This document shows positions 12,286 to 22,088 of a stretch of 64,000 nt of DNA, one piece after another; position 1 is the first letter of the stretch; every line of letters starts with the position of its first letter. The notes below the pieces were generated by a model. It did no database searches, was not told where the DNA came from, and saw nothing but the letters and a program-made list of their open reading frames with translations. The stretch spans positions 1 through 64,000 of the forward strand of contig CANTFK010000663.1 of assembly GCA_947646735.1 (NCBI GenBank), given 5' to 3'. A program made the position numbers and the translations under genes. This DNA is from Peronospora farinosa (Eukaryota > Oomycota > Peronosporomycetes > Peronosporales > Peronosporaceae).

Positions 12286-13645
12286 TCTTCTATATAATAA
12301 AAGAATTGTGTCCGTCCGTCCGTCCGTAGTGCTCCTTTTCCGGCATTCGGATTGGCTAATTTTACATTATTGGCTAATTTTGCATTGGCTGATATTGTAT
12401 TTTGCATATATGATACTATGAGCTGATTTTTCAAATATATAGTATAATTACTTTTGTCCATACTAATTGCATAGAGCTTTCGAACCTATCGGTCGGAGCG
12501 ACTGGCAGATCTAAATTCGATTTGACGAATTTTGTAATATTAATGCGAGCAGGTCTCCGTTACAGAATTCAGCTTCGAAAGGCGGCAAAAAGCTGTTTAA
12601 CACACCTACATTCAGACCCTTTAATACGTTTGCCATCGTGCTGTTTCTGGGAATTCGAATTGACTGATTTTGCGTTTTATATTCGTTCATATTCGCTAAT
12701 ATGCATTAAAAACGTATTTGATCGATATATTTGGATGATTGAAATAATAACAAATCTTATTTGTGAAATCGATAGGGTGAAGTAAGAATTATTTTAAGTA
12801 ATAAGTACCTATGAGCCTTGGGACGGATTCCCTTCGGTGGTGCAATGGTTTGCTTACCAAGTTTTCAGGTCTGTATAATTGGCACGGGTTCAATTCCCGC
12901 TGCCTGTTAAATTTGGACAAATTAGAAATTTGAGAATTTTTCTCAATCGAACTTTGGGTTGCTTGCGGTAAACACTTTCGAGTGCTAGTCGTTACTTACC
13001 ATTGCATTAAAACGAGAATCCTGCTCCCAAGCTTGCTTGGGTATCACATTGAATATCTTTTTCGGAAGGTGGTCAGTAGTAGTGCTATAACGGTAGGGTC
13101 CGAAGGCGTAAAGGTCCGTAATAACGGTAGGGCCCGTATCCATTCAATATGACTTCGTAATAAGGGACGCAAATCGGCTTAAGCCGTGGCCTCACACGGG
13201 CGTATTAGCATACCAATACGATTATTAAGGAAAAAACAAAGACCAATAAGCCAACTAGGCAGGCATAAGCCAAAAGCGAATCTCCAAATCCTCTTCCTGA
13301 AAGGGTTAAGGAGTAAAGCAAAAACCAATTCCAAAGGCCAAAAGCCAACTACCAACACCCGCAAGGGTTAAGGATATAGGCCAAACGCCTATATACACTT
13401 GATTCTCTAAAAATATTAAAATAGTGTACGTCCATCCATCCGTTTAAATGTTTTCGGCATGTAGATTGGCCAAATTTATATTTTGCAATAATTGGTTTGT
13501 GTCGCACTTTGCGTTAAGATCTCTACTACAGATTTAAGTCCTTATGTGGTGCTACAATTAAAGATGAAAAGCCCACGGTCGCGCCGAAATCGTCTGGACC
13601 GGGAGCGACGTTCTCGACAGCGTGCCAAGGTGATGGAGTAACAGC
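12286..13645 (+). mobile_element. Helitron 5' end fragment joined to gypsy element 1
   Basis: Starts A|TC with TCTTCTATATAATAAAAG and then GTCCGTCCGTCCGTCCGT, the same 5' terminus as the Helitrons at 22089 and 24456. The region 13150-13400 matches 24840-25000 (GGCCTCACACGGGCGTATTA and on). 13564-13641 encodes the first 25 residues of the RepHel-type ORF (MKSPRSRRNRLDRERR), matching the start of the autonomous copy at 25618. Similarity then stops and the sequence passes into the antisense ORF of gypsy element 1 at about 13645. The rest of the Helitron is absent here. Confidence 0.75.
12815..12910 (+). other. tRNA-like relic with A- and B-box motifs
   Basis: Contains TGGTGCAATGGTTTGC, which resembles a pol III A box, TTTTCA at the spacing of an anticodon loop, and ACGGGTTCAATTCCCGC, a near-perfect T arm with a B box. 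The acceptor stem does not pair, so it is not a functional tRNA. It looks most like a decayed tRNA-Glu(UUC) or a tRNA-derived SINE head. A related T-arm motif (GCGGGTTCCATTCCCGTGCC) sits at the comparable place in the Helitron at 24456. Confidence 0.4.
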
Positions 13646-13652
13646 GCCTGGC

Positions 13653-14917
13653 AGTGAGTCACAGACTCTTCGGGACCTCGTTGAAGACAACCTTGACGAA
13701 GCGGTTGATTACGAAAGTGACACCGTCTTTGTGGGACCCGATGGGTCCCCATTAGCCACCCTCACGGTGAAGATGACACTAGTCATGCACCGAATCCGTT
13801 CCCTGAACGTGGTGCTGCAGATGCGCTAACAGCGTTACGTGACCCGCCTGACGTATCATCAACGGTGACGGTTACCAACCCACTCGAAGAGCAGCAACAG
13901 CAGACCATCGACCAAGACGAAGGCGCCAAGCGCCGGACGAAGAATATGGCGAGGCTTCAGGAGCACCGACAGTACAGATTCAAACCACCTACGGTGGAAG
14001 AACGCCTAAAGGAAGCATCTGGGCATTCCCTTTCTGGTTGGACCATTGGGCCTGAGGCCATTTCTCCTGAGGATGTTGCCACGCGCACGGCACTTCGACA
14101 ACGATATCTGGAACCCCACATCACTACACAAAGCCAATACTTGGCACGCCTTAATAGGCAAGTGCGCGGTGCGCCAGTCCCTCCCATAAAGGGTGTTCCC
14201 ATCCTTCTGTTCGCGGGGGAAACCGAGGACGAAGAAGACACGGCTTTCAGCCGCTGGGCGCATTATGCGCGACGTTTAAGCAGCATATGGGCCCTACGGG
14301 CAAGTGCCGATGTGGCAGATGTTCGACTTGAGCGGAAGATGCGTTATGATTACGCTAAATTGAAGGCCCGGGGAAAATTGAAATCCCAACGAACGCATTA
14401 TGCGTCTGCTACCCAGCACCCCAATGTTTCGGCTACACCTGTAGCCGCGAGTCCACGACAGGCCGAGGCCGCTAACTCGCTTACACCCACCATTACTGGT
14501 GAGAAGCGTCAGCGCCAACAGGCTGACCCTGCGCACGACGCTCAAAACGTCCACGGCGTAGGCAATCCTGCCGAAGGGGAATCTCAAACTCCCATGAGTT
14601 CCACGACTCGGGATAACCCCGCCACTTCGCCAGATACTGGTTTTGACCATGGCGGCGACGCTTCTGCAGTAGACGCTCCACGTGGAACTGCAGGTTCCCC
14701 TGCGCATCGAGGAAAGGAGGAGGAGGCCGGTGTATCGGTACAAGCTCATGCCGAGCTTGTTCAAGAGGTGCGGTCCCTCCGTGCGGATATGCAGTCGATG
14801 AAATCTCGTCTTGAGTAACTGGAAGAGAGCCGAACCCGAGTGCAGGGTCAACTTGACTTGTTGGTGCAGATGCTTCGCCCCGAGACAATGCCGATGAGCT
14901 CGGCGCGAGCGCCTTAG
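13653..14917 (+). pseudogene. Antisense ORF of gypsy element 1, broken
   Basis: Counterpart of the intact 427-aa antisense ORF of element 2. Similarity starts at 13653 (SESQTLRDLVEDNLDEAVDY) after the Helitron junction, so the original start is lost. A one-base deletion near 13769 shifts the frame. The frame is then open from 13865 to a premature TAA at 14816-14818, and the homologous stop is at 14915-14917. Near 14545-14570 a 1-bp and a 2-bp deletion together keep the frame but replace the basic KRPRR motif of element 2 by NVHGV. The product is unknown. Confidence 0.7.
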
Positions 14918-16104
14918 CGTCTATTTGGGATGGATCTCGATAAGGTTTTAGCATGGCGACATAGAACACAGGATGTGTACGCAATTTGCGCGGCAAGTTA
15001 AGCGTATACGCTGTGCCTTTCTTGGCAATGACATTAAAGGGTCCGATAAAGCGCGGACGCAACTTCGTCTTAAAGACAGCGGATACTACATTGGTAGGTA
15101 GGTTTTAGCATTTAGTAATACTTGGTCTCCGACCTCATAATCATTAATACAGCTTCTGCCTTTAGCATCTGCATATTCTTCTTGTTTATCTTGACTATCA
15201 GCCATTGCATCTTGCACATGTCGTAAGACATTTAGTCGCGTTGCGAGAAACGCATTTACCTGTATCTTAACAGTATCAGGGCTGACATCAGCAAGCCAAT
15301 CGACAACCCCCCCCCCCCCAAGCCCTGAACCACTCGGTGGTAGCGTTAACGGAACGCGTGGGTGTGTGAGGCCATTGACATAGAACGGAGTGTAGCCGGT
15401 AGAGGCGTGCACGGAATTATTGAGAGCAAACTCATCAACAGGCAGTATAGAGCTCCATCGCTTAGGCGTTTCAGCACAAAAGCTGCGGAGGATATCTTCA
15501 ACAACTCGATTTACGCGCTCGGTTTGACCATCGGCCTGCGGATAATCCGCTGTGGACATGTCCAAACGGGTGCCCAGCACCTGGAAGACGGACTTCCAAA
15601 ATTTACTCGTAAAACGAGGATCACGATCAGAAACAATTGCCACTGGCAAGCCATGTTGGCGAAACACCCGATCGATAAACAGCTCCGCTGTACCAACACC
15701 ATCGATCGATTCTGGGACAGCCGCTAAGTGACCATCTTGCTCAAACGGTCCACAAAGACCACAATACCCGTATTGCCTTGCGAATCTTTCGGTAGGCCAA
15801 ATACAAAGTCCATACTAATGGACTCCCAGCACCCTGTGGGAATAGGCAAACTAGCCAGCGGCGCTGCCGAATGGGGCGAGGGTTTCAACCGTTGACACGT
15901 TTCACACGTGCGCACATATGTACTCACCCATTTGTATAATTTGGGCCACCAATAACTTTGGCATACTGCCCCATAGGTCTTTTCGCGACCCAAATGACCA
16001 CCGATGGCGGTGTCATGTACCTCATAGAGGATACGATACTTCAGGTCCTCGTCATGAGGAACTATAATATGCGGAGGATCCGCTACATCTGTACGATAGT
16101 ACAA
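14493..16104 (-). pseudogene. Gypsy element 1 integrase and chromodomain
   Basis: Integrase of element 1, which would insert the cDNA copy into the genome. 15724-16104 carries the HHCC zinc-binding part (VHDTAIGGHLGREKTYG, then VRTCETCQRL) and the first catalytic Asp in SMDFVFGLPKD. 15086-15667 holds the second Asp in SDRDPRFTSKFW and the Glu in GQTERVNRVVED. 14493-15062 encodes the C-terminal GPY-type part (RPRFIGPFNVIAKKGTAY) and a chromodomain with YLAKWRGYPESWNSWE. Frame breaks lie near 15070 and 15725. Its 3' end overlaps the antisense ORF. Confidence 0.85.
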
Positions 16105-17958
16105 CAGCCCCTCATCGATAGAATATCGATGGAGGCTCGCACTAATCGTGCCGACAATTTAATGTCCGAGTCTTTAAACTCATCACTGCCGAGAGCATGT
16201 AGCAACGCTATACAGTGATCATCTTTAGCATACGCCGATCGAATGAGATCAAAGATCGAAGACGACAACATCGTAACATGAGCAAGGTCATAGTCAGGTA
16301 TACGTGGCAACGCATCAGCCAAAGCATTTTGCTTGCCCGGCTTATATTTCACCTCGAAGTTATATTCGGCAAAAATGACAGCCATCTGGCCATTCTCTGC
16401 GAGAGATGCGGCGACTGAATTGCAGTGCGTAAAGACGCATGATCGGTATAGATCACAAAAGGCTTTGAGCCCAGCAGATTAACTCTGAATTTGACCAGGG
16501 CATACTTCATCGCAAGTAGCTCTTTGTCGTGAACTGGATAGTTCTTTTCTGCAGCTTTCAGCTGGCGAGATTCAAAAGCGATTGCACGCTCACGGCCTTC
16601 ATCATCTGTTTGTAACAGAGCACTGCCAATGGCAAAATCCGACGCGTCACAGACGACGCTAAACGGTCGATCAGGGTCTGGCAAAGCCAAAATAGGATAT
16701 GAAGAAGGCTAGCCTTCGCCGCTTGAAAAGCATCCTCGTGCTCGGTCTGCCAACACCATTCCACATCCTTTTTAAGGAGATTGGATAATGGCCGAGCCAT
16801 ATCAGCGTAATTCTCGCTGTACTTGTGTAAGTAATTGGCAAGGCAAATCCGTCAGACTCTTAATGAACACAGTAACCTGCGTGTATTCATCTATAAGGTT
16901 AAAGCACGATACAACTAACGAGGTATCGTACGTTTTGGGCGTAAGCGTGTGGTGGAGTGGGTTCTCAAGTCCTTTTGAGACTGTGAAACAGGCCAATCGA
17001 CAATGGCTTTGACCTTGGCGGGATACGCTCTTAGGCCCCATTTTTCCAACGAAGCACTATAGAAAGGGAATATCTTCGGCCTTGAAGATGCACTTAGATG
17101 CATTAGCATATAGTTTATTAATGCGCATGCACTCGAGCACAGCTGAACAATATGGTTCTCAATATCTGACCGCCCATTTTCAGCTCGACTATGGACAAAA
17201 ATGTCATCTAAGTACGTATGTGCATAGCTTCGATGGGGTCGAAACAATTGCGTCACCAACCGGTTAAACGTAGCCGGAGCATTAGATAGCCCCTGGGGCA
17301 TCACTAACCACTCCCAGAGCATGCCGCTCGGAGTACTAACAGCATTAAGCGGAATATCGCTAGCTCGCATGAGCAATTAGTAATAACCATCGACTAAGTC
17401 GAGCGCACTGTACATGGTACAACCGACCATATTGTTCTGAAGAACATCCTTTCTTATTGGCTTCTGTGCAGGTATCGTGGCTGCATTGAGCTTATTATAA
17501 GCATGAACGATACGCCATTTACCATTCGGTTTCTTAACACAGAAAGTGGGTGTCGAGTGCGGATATTTGCTCTCGCGCACCATGCCCGCCGCGTGCTTTG
17601 CACGAAAGAATTCGTCAATGACGTCACACTGTTCTTTGGGTAAAGGCCACTGCCGTGTTACACAGTATTTGGTTCCGGGAACCAAGTCAATTTCATGACG
17701 TACACCCCTATCAGGTGGTAGAACCGACGGTGGATCGTGACACACCACGTCCTGGAATTCCCTAACTAAAGGATAGTAGGGATCTGAAGGGTTTTTCAGA
17801 ATAGATGCCCCACTACGTGCACTTAGTGCCGCCTTTGTATCTTCGAGGACTGTCTCATCGACAAGCGAGGATGAGTTCAACTCGAGGTTAGGTCGAATGA
17901 CCACCATATCGGATAGAGCACCAGCCTTCAAGGCTTGATGAAATTCATCCACAGACAT
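16083..17958 (-). pseudogene. Gypsy element 1 reverse transcriptase and RNase H, rearranged
   Basis: 17377-17958 and 16915-17376 encode [37 protein letters not shown], then ALDLVDGYY, and the catalytic TYLDDIFVHS. 16349-16690 encodes RNase H with CDASDFAIGSALL, KELLAMKYAL and YTDHASLRT. Between them, 16845-16965 is a 121-bp insert related to a different family's gag that replaces about 14 bases present in element 2. Further small deletions scramble the thumb region around 17041-17150. RNase H is better preserved than RT. Confidence 0.85.
16845..16965 (-). repeat. Foreign gag fragment inserted in element 1 RT
   Basis: Element 1 and element 2 agree up to GTAATTGGCAAGGC and again from CAAGTCCTTTTGAGACTG. 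In between, element 1 carries 121 bp instead of about 14. On the minus strand the insert reads LIDEYTQVTVFIKSLTD, nearly the same as IDEHTQDTVFIKGLTD of the gag relic at 9657-9923. Confidence 0.7.
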
Positions 17959-18189
17959 TTCGTCTAGCTCTAAGAGAGCATTTATGATGGGAGGGCCTCA
18001 AGGTCAACCTCACCATCTACATCACCTGTAACTCCGTTGACCAGGATGTATAACTGGTCACTGACATTACTACGCGATAAAACAGACGCTTTGCGTCTCG
18101 CAGCCGCCATCTGGCGCCGCTGTCGTCTCATTGATGAGACCGTACCTTATAAAGTAATTGGGATATCATCATCCCCAAAGTCAATAGAT

Positions 18190-18690
18190 TCCTCGACCTT
18201 AACCTGCTCTATACGCCAATGTCAATATTGACATCCAGTGAGTCACTATAACCAGTGACTTCACTAACAAGGTCATCGACCTTAACTTGCTCTATACGAG
18301 AGCCGATGTCATTACCGACATCCAGTGAATTGCATTTACAGCCAATATCACTAACAAGGTCATCGACCTTCTTGCTCTATACGAGAGCCGATGTCATTAT
18401 CGACATCCAGTGAATTGCATTTACAGCCAATATCACTAACAAGGTCATCGACCTTTACTTGCTCTATACGAGAGCCGATGTCATTACCGACATCCAGTAA
18501 ATTGCATTTACAGCCAATATTACTAACAAGGTCATCGACCTTCACTTGCTCTATACGAGAGCCGATGTCATTACCGACATCCAGTAAATCGCATTTACAG
18601 CCAATATTACTAACAAGGTCATCGACCTTAACTTGCTCTATACGAGAGCCGATGTCATTACCGACATCCAGTGTCTCCATATTACTTTGA
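18190..18690 (-). repeat. Tandem 87-bp (29-residue) repeats in element 1 pol
   Basis: About six copies of a unit reading DVGNDIGSRIEQVKVDDLVS followed by xIGCKCxSL on the minus strand, between protease and RT. The inner copies are nearly identical; the outer copies at the RT side are diverged (EVTGYSD in place of DIGCKC). In the fourth copy a deletion within EQVKVDD shifts the frame and ends the protease ORF at 18360. The same array is in element 2. Confidence 0.9.
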
Positions 18691-19286
18691 GTATCACTCA
18701 ACGGAGTACGTGACGTTCCACTAAGTGTCATTGAGCTCTGCTCGACACTATTATTGTTGACATCGGAGTTTATCAACTCAGACACTCCAATGTCCAGCAC
18801 ACTAACTGAATCAGTTAATGGCTCGCGCCAATAGCACTTTTGTTTTCTAGCGAAGGTGGGTTCATGACTCTCCAAAGCTTCGCTAGGAACATTGCGCGTT
18901 GCGCCTAAAGTTTTGGATCTCCAATCGATCCACGGCTCATGGCGTTCCAGCCAGGCCATACCGAGAATGAGATCATATCTCGAGTACAAATCTAGGACAA
19001 GACAGCGTTCAACGCTGTTGAAGTCTAAGAACTTCACACCTAAGTTCAACGGAACTTTAGGAACGGTGACACGTACACCTGTTGCGAGGCGCACGGTTAT
19101 ACTGTCACCCTCTTGCGCTTCTAGCACCTCAGCGTACAGCTGACTCCCTTCAAGGGAACGACGTCGGACATAATTACCTGACGCCCCTGAGTCAATTAAA
19201 ATTAACCATGGTTTCTCAAAACCCTTAACGGTTGCCGACACAACCAACAAGCCTGGCTTGTAACCTTTTTCTATGGAAGCATTCAC
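18360..19286 (-). pseudogene. Gypsy element 1 protease region
   Basis: Retropepsin that would process Gag-Pol. The active-site loop is ILIDSGASGNYVRRRS, followed by TVRLATGVRVTVPKVPLNLG and the C-terminal DLILGMAWLERHEPWIDWR. The ORF then runs into the 29-residue repeats and ends early through a deletion in the fourth repeat. Sequence identity to the element 2 copy (34805-36076) is very high. Confidence 0.85.
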
Positions 19287-19332
19287 AGAACCACCTGGGG
19301 CTAAGCCCTGTTTAACTTTACCTCCTAAATAT

Positions 19333-20380
19333 TTAACAGAACTTAGTTCTTTCCCAGTAGGGCGCCCCGCGCCTACTGGGAGTTGACGTTTTCCCCTGCG
19401 GTGCTCGCCTTTTAGCTAGGAGCAGGGTTTCGGCTCTGCCGATTTGAACGTTGCTTTCGCAACGGACAGCTAGGGCGGAGATGCCTAGTGCTTCCGCACA
19501 TGTAACATCTACGGATTTTACCTTGCTGCTCAGCAGCTTGAAGCTCAGCTTCTTCAGCATGGCTGAGGTCCATGGGTTCCGCCCTGTTAGAGGTATTTGA
19601 TTGATACCATGGCAGACCATATCGAGTAGATTTGAAAATTATTCAGCGTTAAACGCTATGCTTACTACCTCTTCGAAAGTCGAAGTCTGGACACGGAAAA
19701 CTTCCGTTCTGGCGACCCCAGTGCGAAGACCTTCCATAAAAATGGTTACTCGGACTTCCTCTGCCAGTGGGTCCTGCTGCATAGCAGCAATGAGAGTTCT
19801 CAACTCTTGGACATAGTCCGACAATTCTTTCTTACCCTGTCGGGTAGCTAGGAAGCGTGAGCGCACACGATATGCCTGATTAGGCGGTGCAAACACGCAA
19901 GTTAATTGCTTTTTAAGTATTTCCCACGTGGGAAATGCGGCATTTACAGAGACATCGCTCGTTAGAGCCCACTCTCTAGCTCTTCCACCGAGCTTAGAAA
20001 TGGCCAGACCAACTCTTTGCTTATCTTACACAAGCATGGCGGCATCCATTGCCATTTCAACTTCTCGGATACAGAGGAGAAGATTTTCTCCCTCCTTTCC
20101 CTCAAAGTTCTTTACGTTTAAAACGAGTGGGCGAGCTTTTTGGCTCTGCATCGGGCACAGGTACCGGGATTTACTGTGTAGGCGCAGCTGACTCTGCCTG
20201 GTCATGGACCTGTCCGAGTAGCGTTGCTATATAACGCATAAAGGCCTCAAAACGAGCATTTAAAAACTCGGGGCCTTGGGCCAAAAGGGCCTCGATTTGA
20301 TCGGGCCCGACGAACGCAGATAGTTTATCTAATGCGAGTCGTTGCGCCTCAGAGAGGTGATTTTGATTCTCCATTCTCAC
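19333..20380 (-). pseudogene. Gypsy element 1 gag
   Basis: Starts with ATG at 20380 or 20374 (MRMENQNHLSEAQRLALDKL), is interrupted near 20171, continues in the frame [20 protein letters not shown] with a stop near 20020, then the capsid core at 19639-19896 ([20 protein letters not shown]). After a stop, another frame gives EPMDLSHAEEAELQ and a complete CCHC zinc knuckle, CYMCGSTRHLRPSC, at about 19480-19525. The knuckle is only seen in that frame. Confidence 0.8.
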
Positions 20381-20413
20381 AGAGGGTCAGTTAAAGACTC
20401 AAGTGTAGGATTT

Positions 20414-20431
20414 ACTACGAGTACTACCAAG
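20414..20431 (-). promoter_or_regulatory. Putative primer-binding site of element 1
   Basis: Directly inside the 5' LTR the minus strand reads TTGGTAGTACTCGTAGT. Elements 2 and 3 have nearly the same sequence at the same place (TTGGTAGCACTTGTAGT and TTGGTAGCACGAGTAGT). The complement ends in CCA, as a tRNA 3' end would; the tRNA was not identified. Confidence 0.55.
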
Positions 20432-21071
20432 TGTAGCGGAGATGCAAAGCTCTTTAGCCAGAGGAAGACTTTTGGATGGAAGCCTCTTAGTTCTAGAGAA
20501 CTAAATAGAGTTAAGGCTAAAAGCCACTTAGTTCTAAGGAACTAATTAAACGACTTAAAGTCACCCTGTTCTAAGGAACTAGGAAAGAGACTTTTAGTCA
20601 GTCAAGCAATAAGCTTAAGGTTCAAAGAACCAACGCACAGAGTGCAAGAAAAAACTAGAAGATTAGGGGTTCAGAGAACCAACGCACGAAGTGCACAAGA
20701 GAACAAGTCAGAACGACTTGCGATCTCAAACTCAAAATGAGAACTGATTTTATTTATGCTTTAAGATTTTATGAATAGTCCTACTCTAAGTACACTACAC
20801 TAGATTAATTACTATAATAGTAATTATTATATGCAGACTTTGCTATTGGACGATGTATCGTCTAAACATCTGTGTATGATGTACTCAATACAGCGTTAGT
20901 GATTTATCGAATCCCAATCGATAAGATACGGTATTACCGAATACCGTATTATAACGCTCATACTTAATACCTCTCTAAAGAGAAGTATCAAAATGCATTA
21001 TATGCAATAAACAGGGAATTCAACCGTAAACGCTCGGAAAGACGCTACAACCGTCGTGTAACCCCATTACG
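20432..21071 (-). repeat. 5' LTR of element 1 (family A)
   Basis: About 640 bp, from TGTAGCGGAGATGCAAAG to CCGTCGTGTAACCCCATTAC on the plus strand, matching the LTRs of element 2 over its whole length. The last bases differ (ATTACG against GTTACA). It is followed immediately by an inverted LTR fragment, so no target duplication can be read. Confidence 0.9.
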
Positions 21072-21284
21072 CACTTGATGTGTTGGTTCTCTGAATCATA
21101 AGCTTATTGCTTGTAGGCTTTAAGTCCCTCCTAGTTCCTCTGGACAGGATGTTTTCTTATTCGTTTAATCAATTCCTTAAGAGTATATGGCTTTTAGCCG
21201 TTAATTAATTTAGTTCTATAGAACTAAGAGGTTTTAAGCCTTTTAAGTATTTTTTTGACTCAAGAGCTGTGTACATCCGCTACA
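21072..21284 (-). repeat. Inverted fragment of a family A LTR
   Basis: On the minus strand from 21284 it reads TGTAGCGGATGTACACAGCT and continues through the first third of the LTR (TTAGTTCTATAGAACTAAAT region, GGCTTTTAGCC region, GAACCAACAC). It faces the intact LTR at 20432-21071. It is more diverged than that LTR, so it comes from an older copy. Confidence 0.75.
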
Positions 21285-21471
21285 TATAGATCTAAATATG
21301 CATAACGGACCGAATGTGATTTTCTCGATGTGTGTCAAGCAACTTTTTTGTGCTACTTTTAGCTTGTGTGCAACATGTTGGTAGTGCCCGTCGTTCCGAC
21401 AGATAGGGGCGCGATTCTACGCTGATAGTACCCTGGCCCATCATAAATCTTAAAATAGGGATGCTCACTCG
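21285..21471 (-). repeat. Helitron-derived fragment, minus orientation
   Basis: Resembles 38870-39010 in direct orientation (GACCGAATG, CTACTTTTAG, then TGCCCGTCGTTCCGACA). It therefore belongs to the inverted Helitron family and carries one copy of the hairpin in minus orientation. It ends where the plus-strand Helitron at 21472 begins. Confidence 0.55.
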
Positions 21472-22088
21472 TCTTTTATATAATAAAAGAATAGTGTCCG
21501 TCCGTAGTGCTCCTTTTTCGGCATTCGGATTGGCTAATTTTGCATTATTTGCTAATTTTGGATTGGCTAATTTTGCATTATCGGCTACTTTGGATTGGCT
21601 AATTTTGCGTTTTGCATCGATAATAAATGTGTAGATTTCCCTAACTGAGTATAGTTTATTTGGTGTGTCCGTTCTTTATATAATACATCGACGAAACGAT
21701 GGATACACGTTGACCTTCATTCCCATCGTTATGTTGCTATATCAAACACAGCTTTTTTGAAATATTAGATTAGGCACATACTTTAGATTCGTTTAAAAAA
21801 CATAAGCTCATTATAATACACTTAATGTGGTAAGAGCAAGCGTTGTCACTAAGTTGAATTGGATTCAGTTCCAAAAAGCGAAATGACCCATATAGTATTG
21901 TATATTACCTACTAGGGTACACATTGACCTGAGTACACATTACCTTTGATACTGTTTATTTACCTAAGTCAATATACACTCAGCGTCAAAATTGTGCACC
22001 TATCGGTCGAGATGACGGGAACACCCCTATATATGTATTATTAATAGCATAAAACCATGTCCGTCGGAACGACGGGTACACACCCTAG
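21472..22088 (+). mobile_element. Non-autonomous Helitron 1 of a tandem series
   Basis: 617 bp. The 5' end TCTTTTATATAATAAAAGAA is followed by GTCCGTCCG, as in the other copies. The 3' end has a six-base stem with a GAA loop, CCGTCGGAACGACGG (22061-22075), then GTACACACC and CTAG at 22085-22088. A stem-loop about ten bases before CTRR is the standard Helitron 3' terminus. No ORF inside. The next Helitron begins at once at 22089. Confidence 0.7.

Larger units (their letters stand above)
13646..21071 (-). mobile_element. Gypsy element 1 (family A), missing its 3' LTR
   Basis: Sister copy of element 2 (29797-37862). Order on the minus strand: 5' LTR (20432-21071), putative primer-binding site, gag, protease, 29-residue repeats, RT, RNase H, integrase, chromodomain, then an antisense ORF on the plus strand. 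Where element 2 has its 3' LTR, this copy passes directly into a Helitron 5' fragment at about 13645. All genes carry frameshifts or stops, and a 121-bp foreign gag piece lies inside the RT at 16845-16965. Confidence 0.85.

Noticed and set aside
12815..12910. Functional tRNA-Glu gene
   Set aside because: T arm and boxes look right but the acceptor stem and anticodon stem do not pair.
14294..14851. 185-codon minus-strand ORF in element 1
   Set aside because: Overlaps the chromodomain reading frame and the antisense ORF; it is a third frame with no motif.
18391..18690. 99-codon plus-strand ORF with repeats (also 35181-35480)
   Set aside because: It is the complement of the 29-residue pol repeats; periodicity of the array keeps all frames open.
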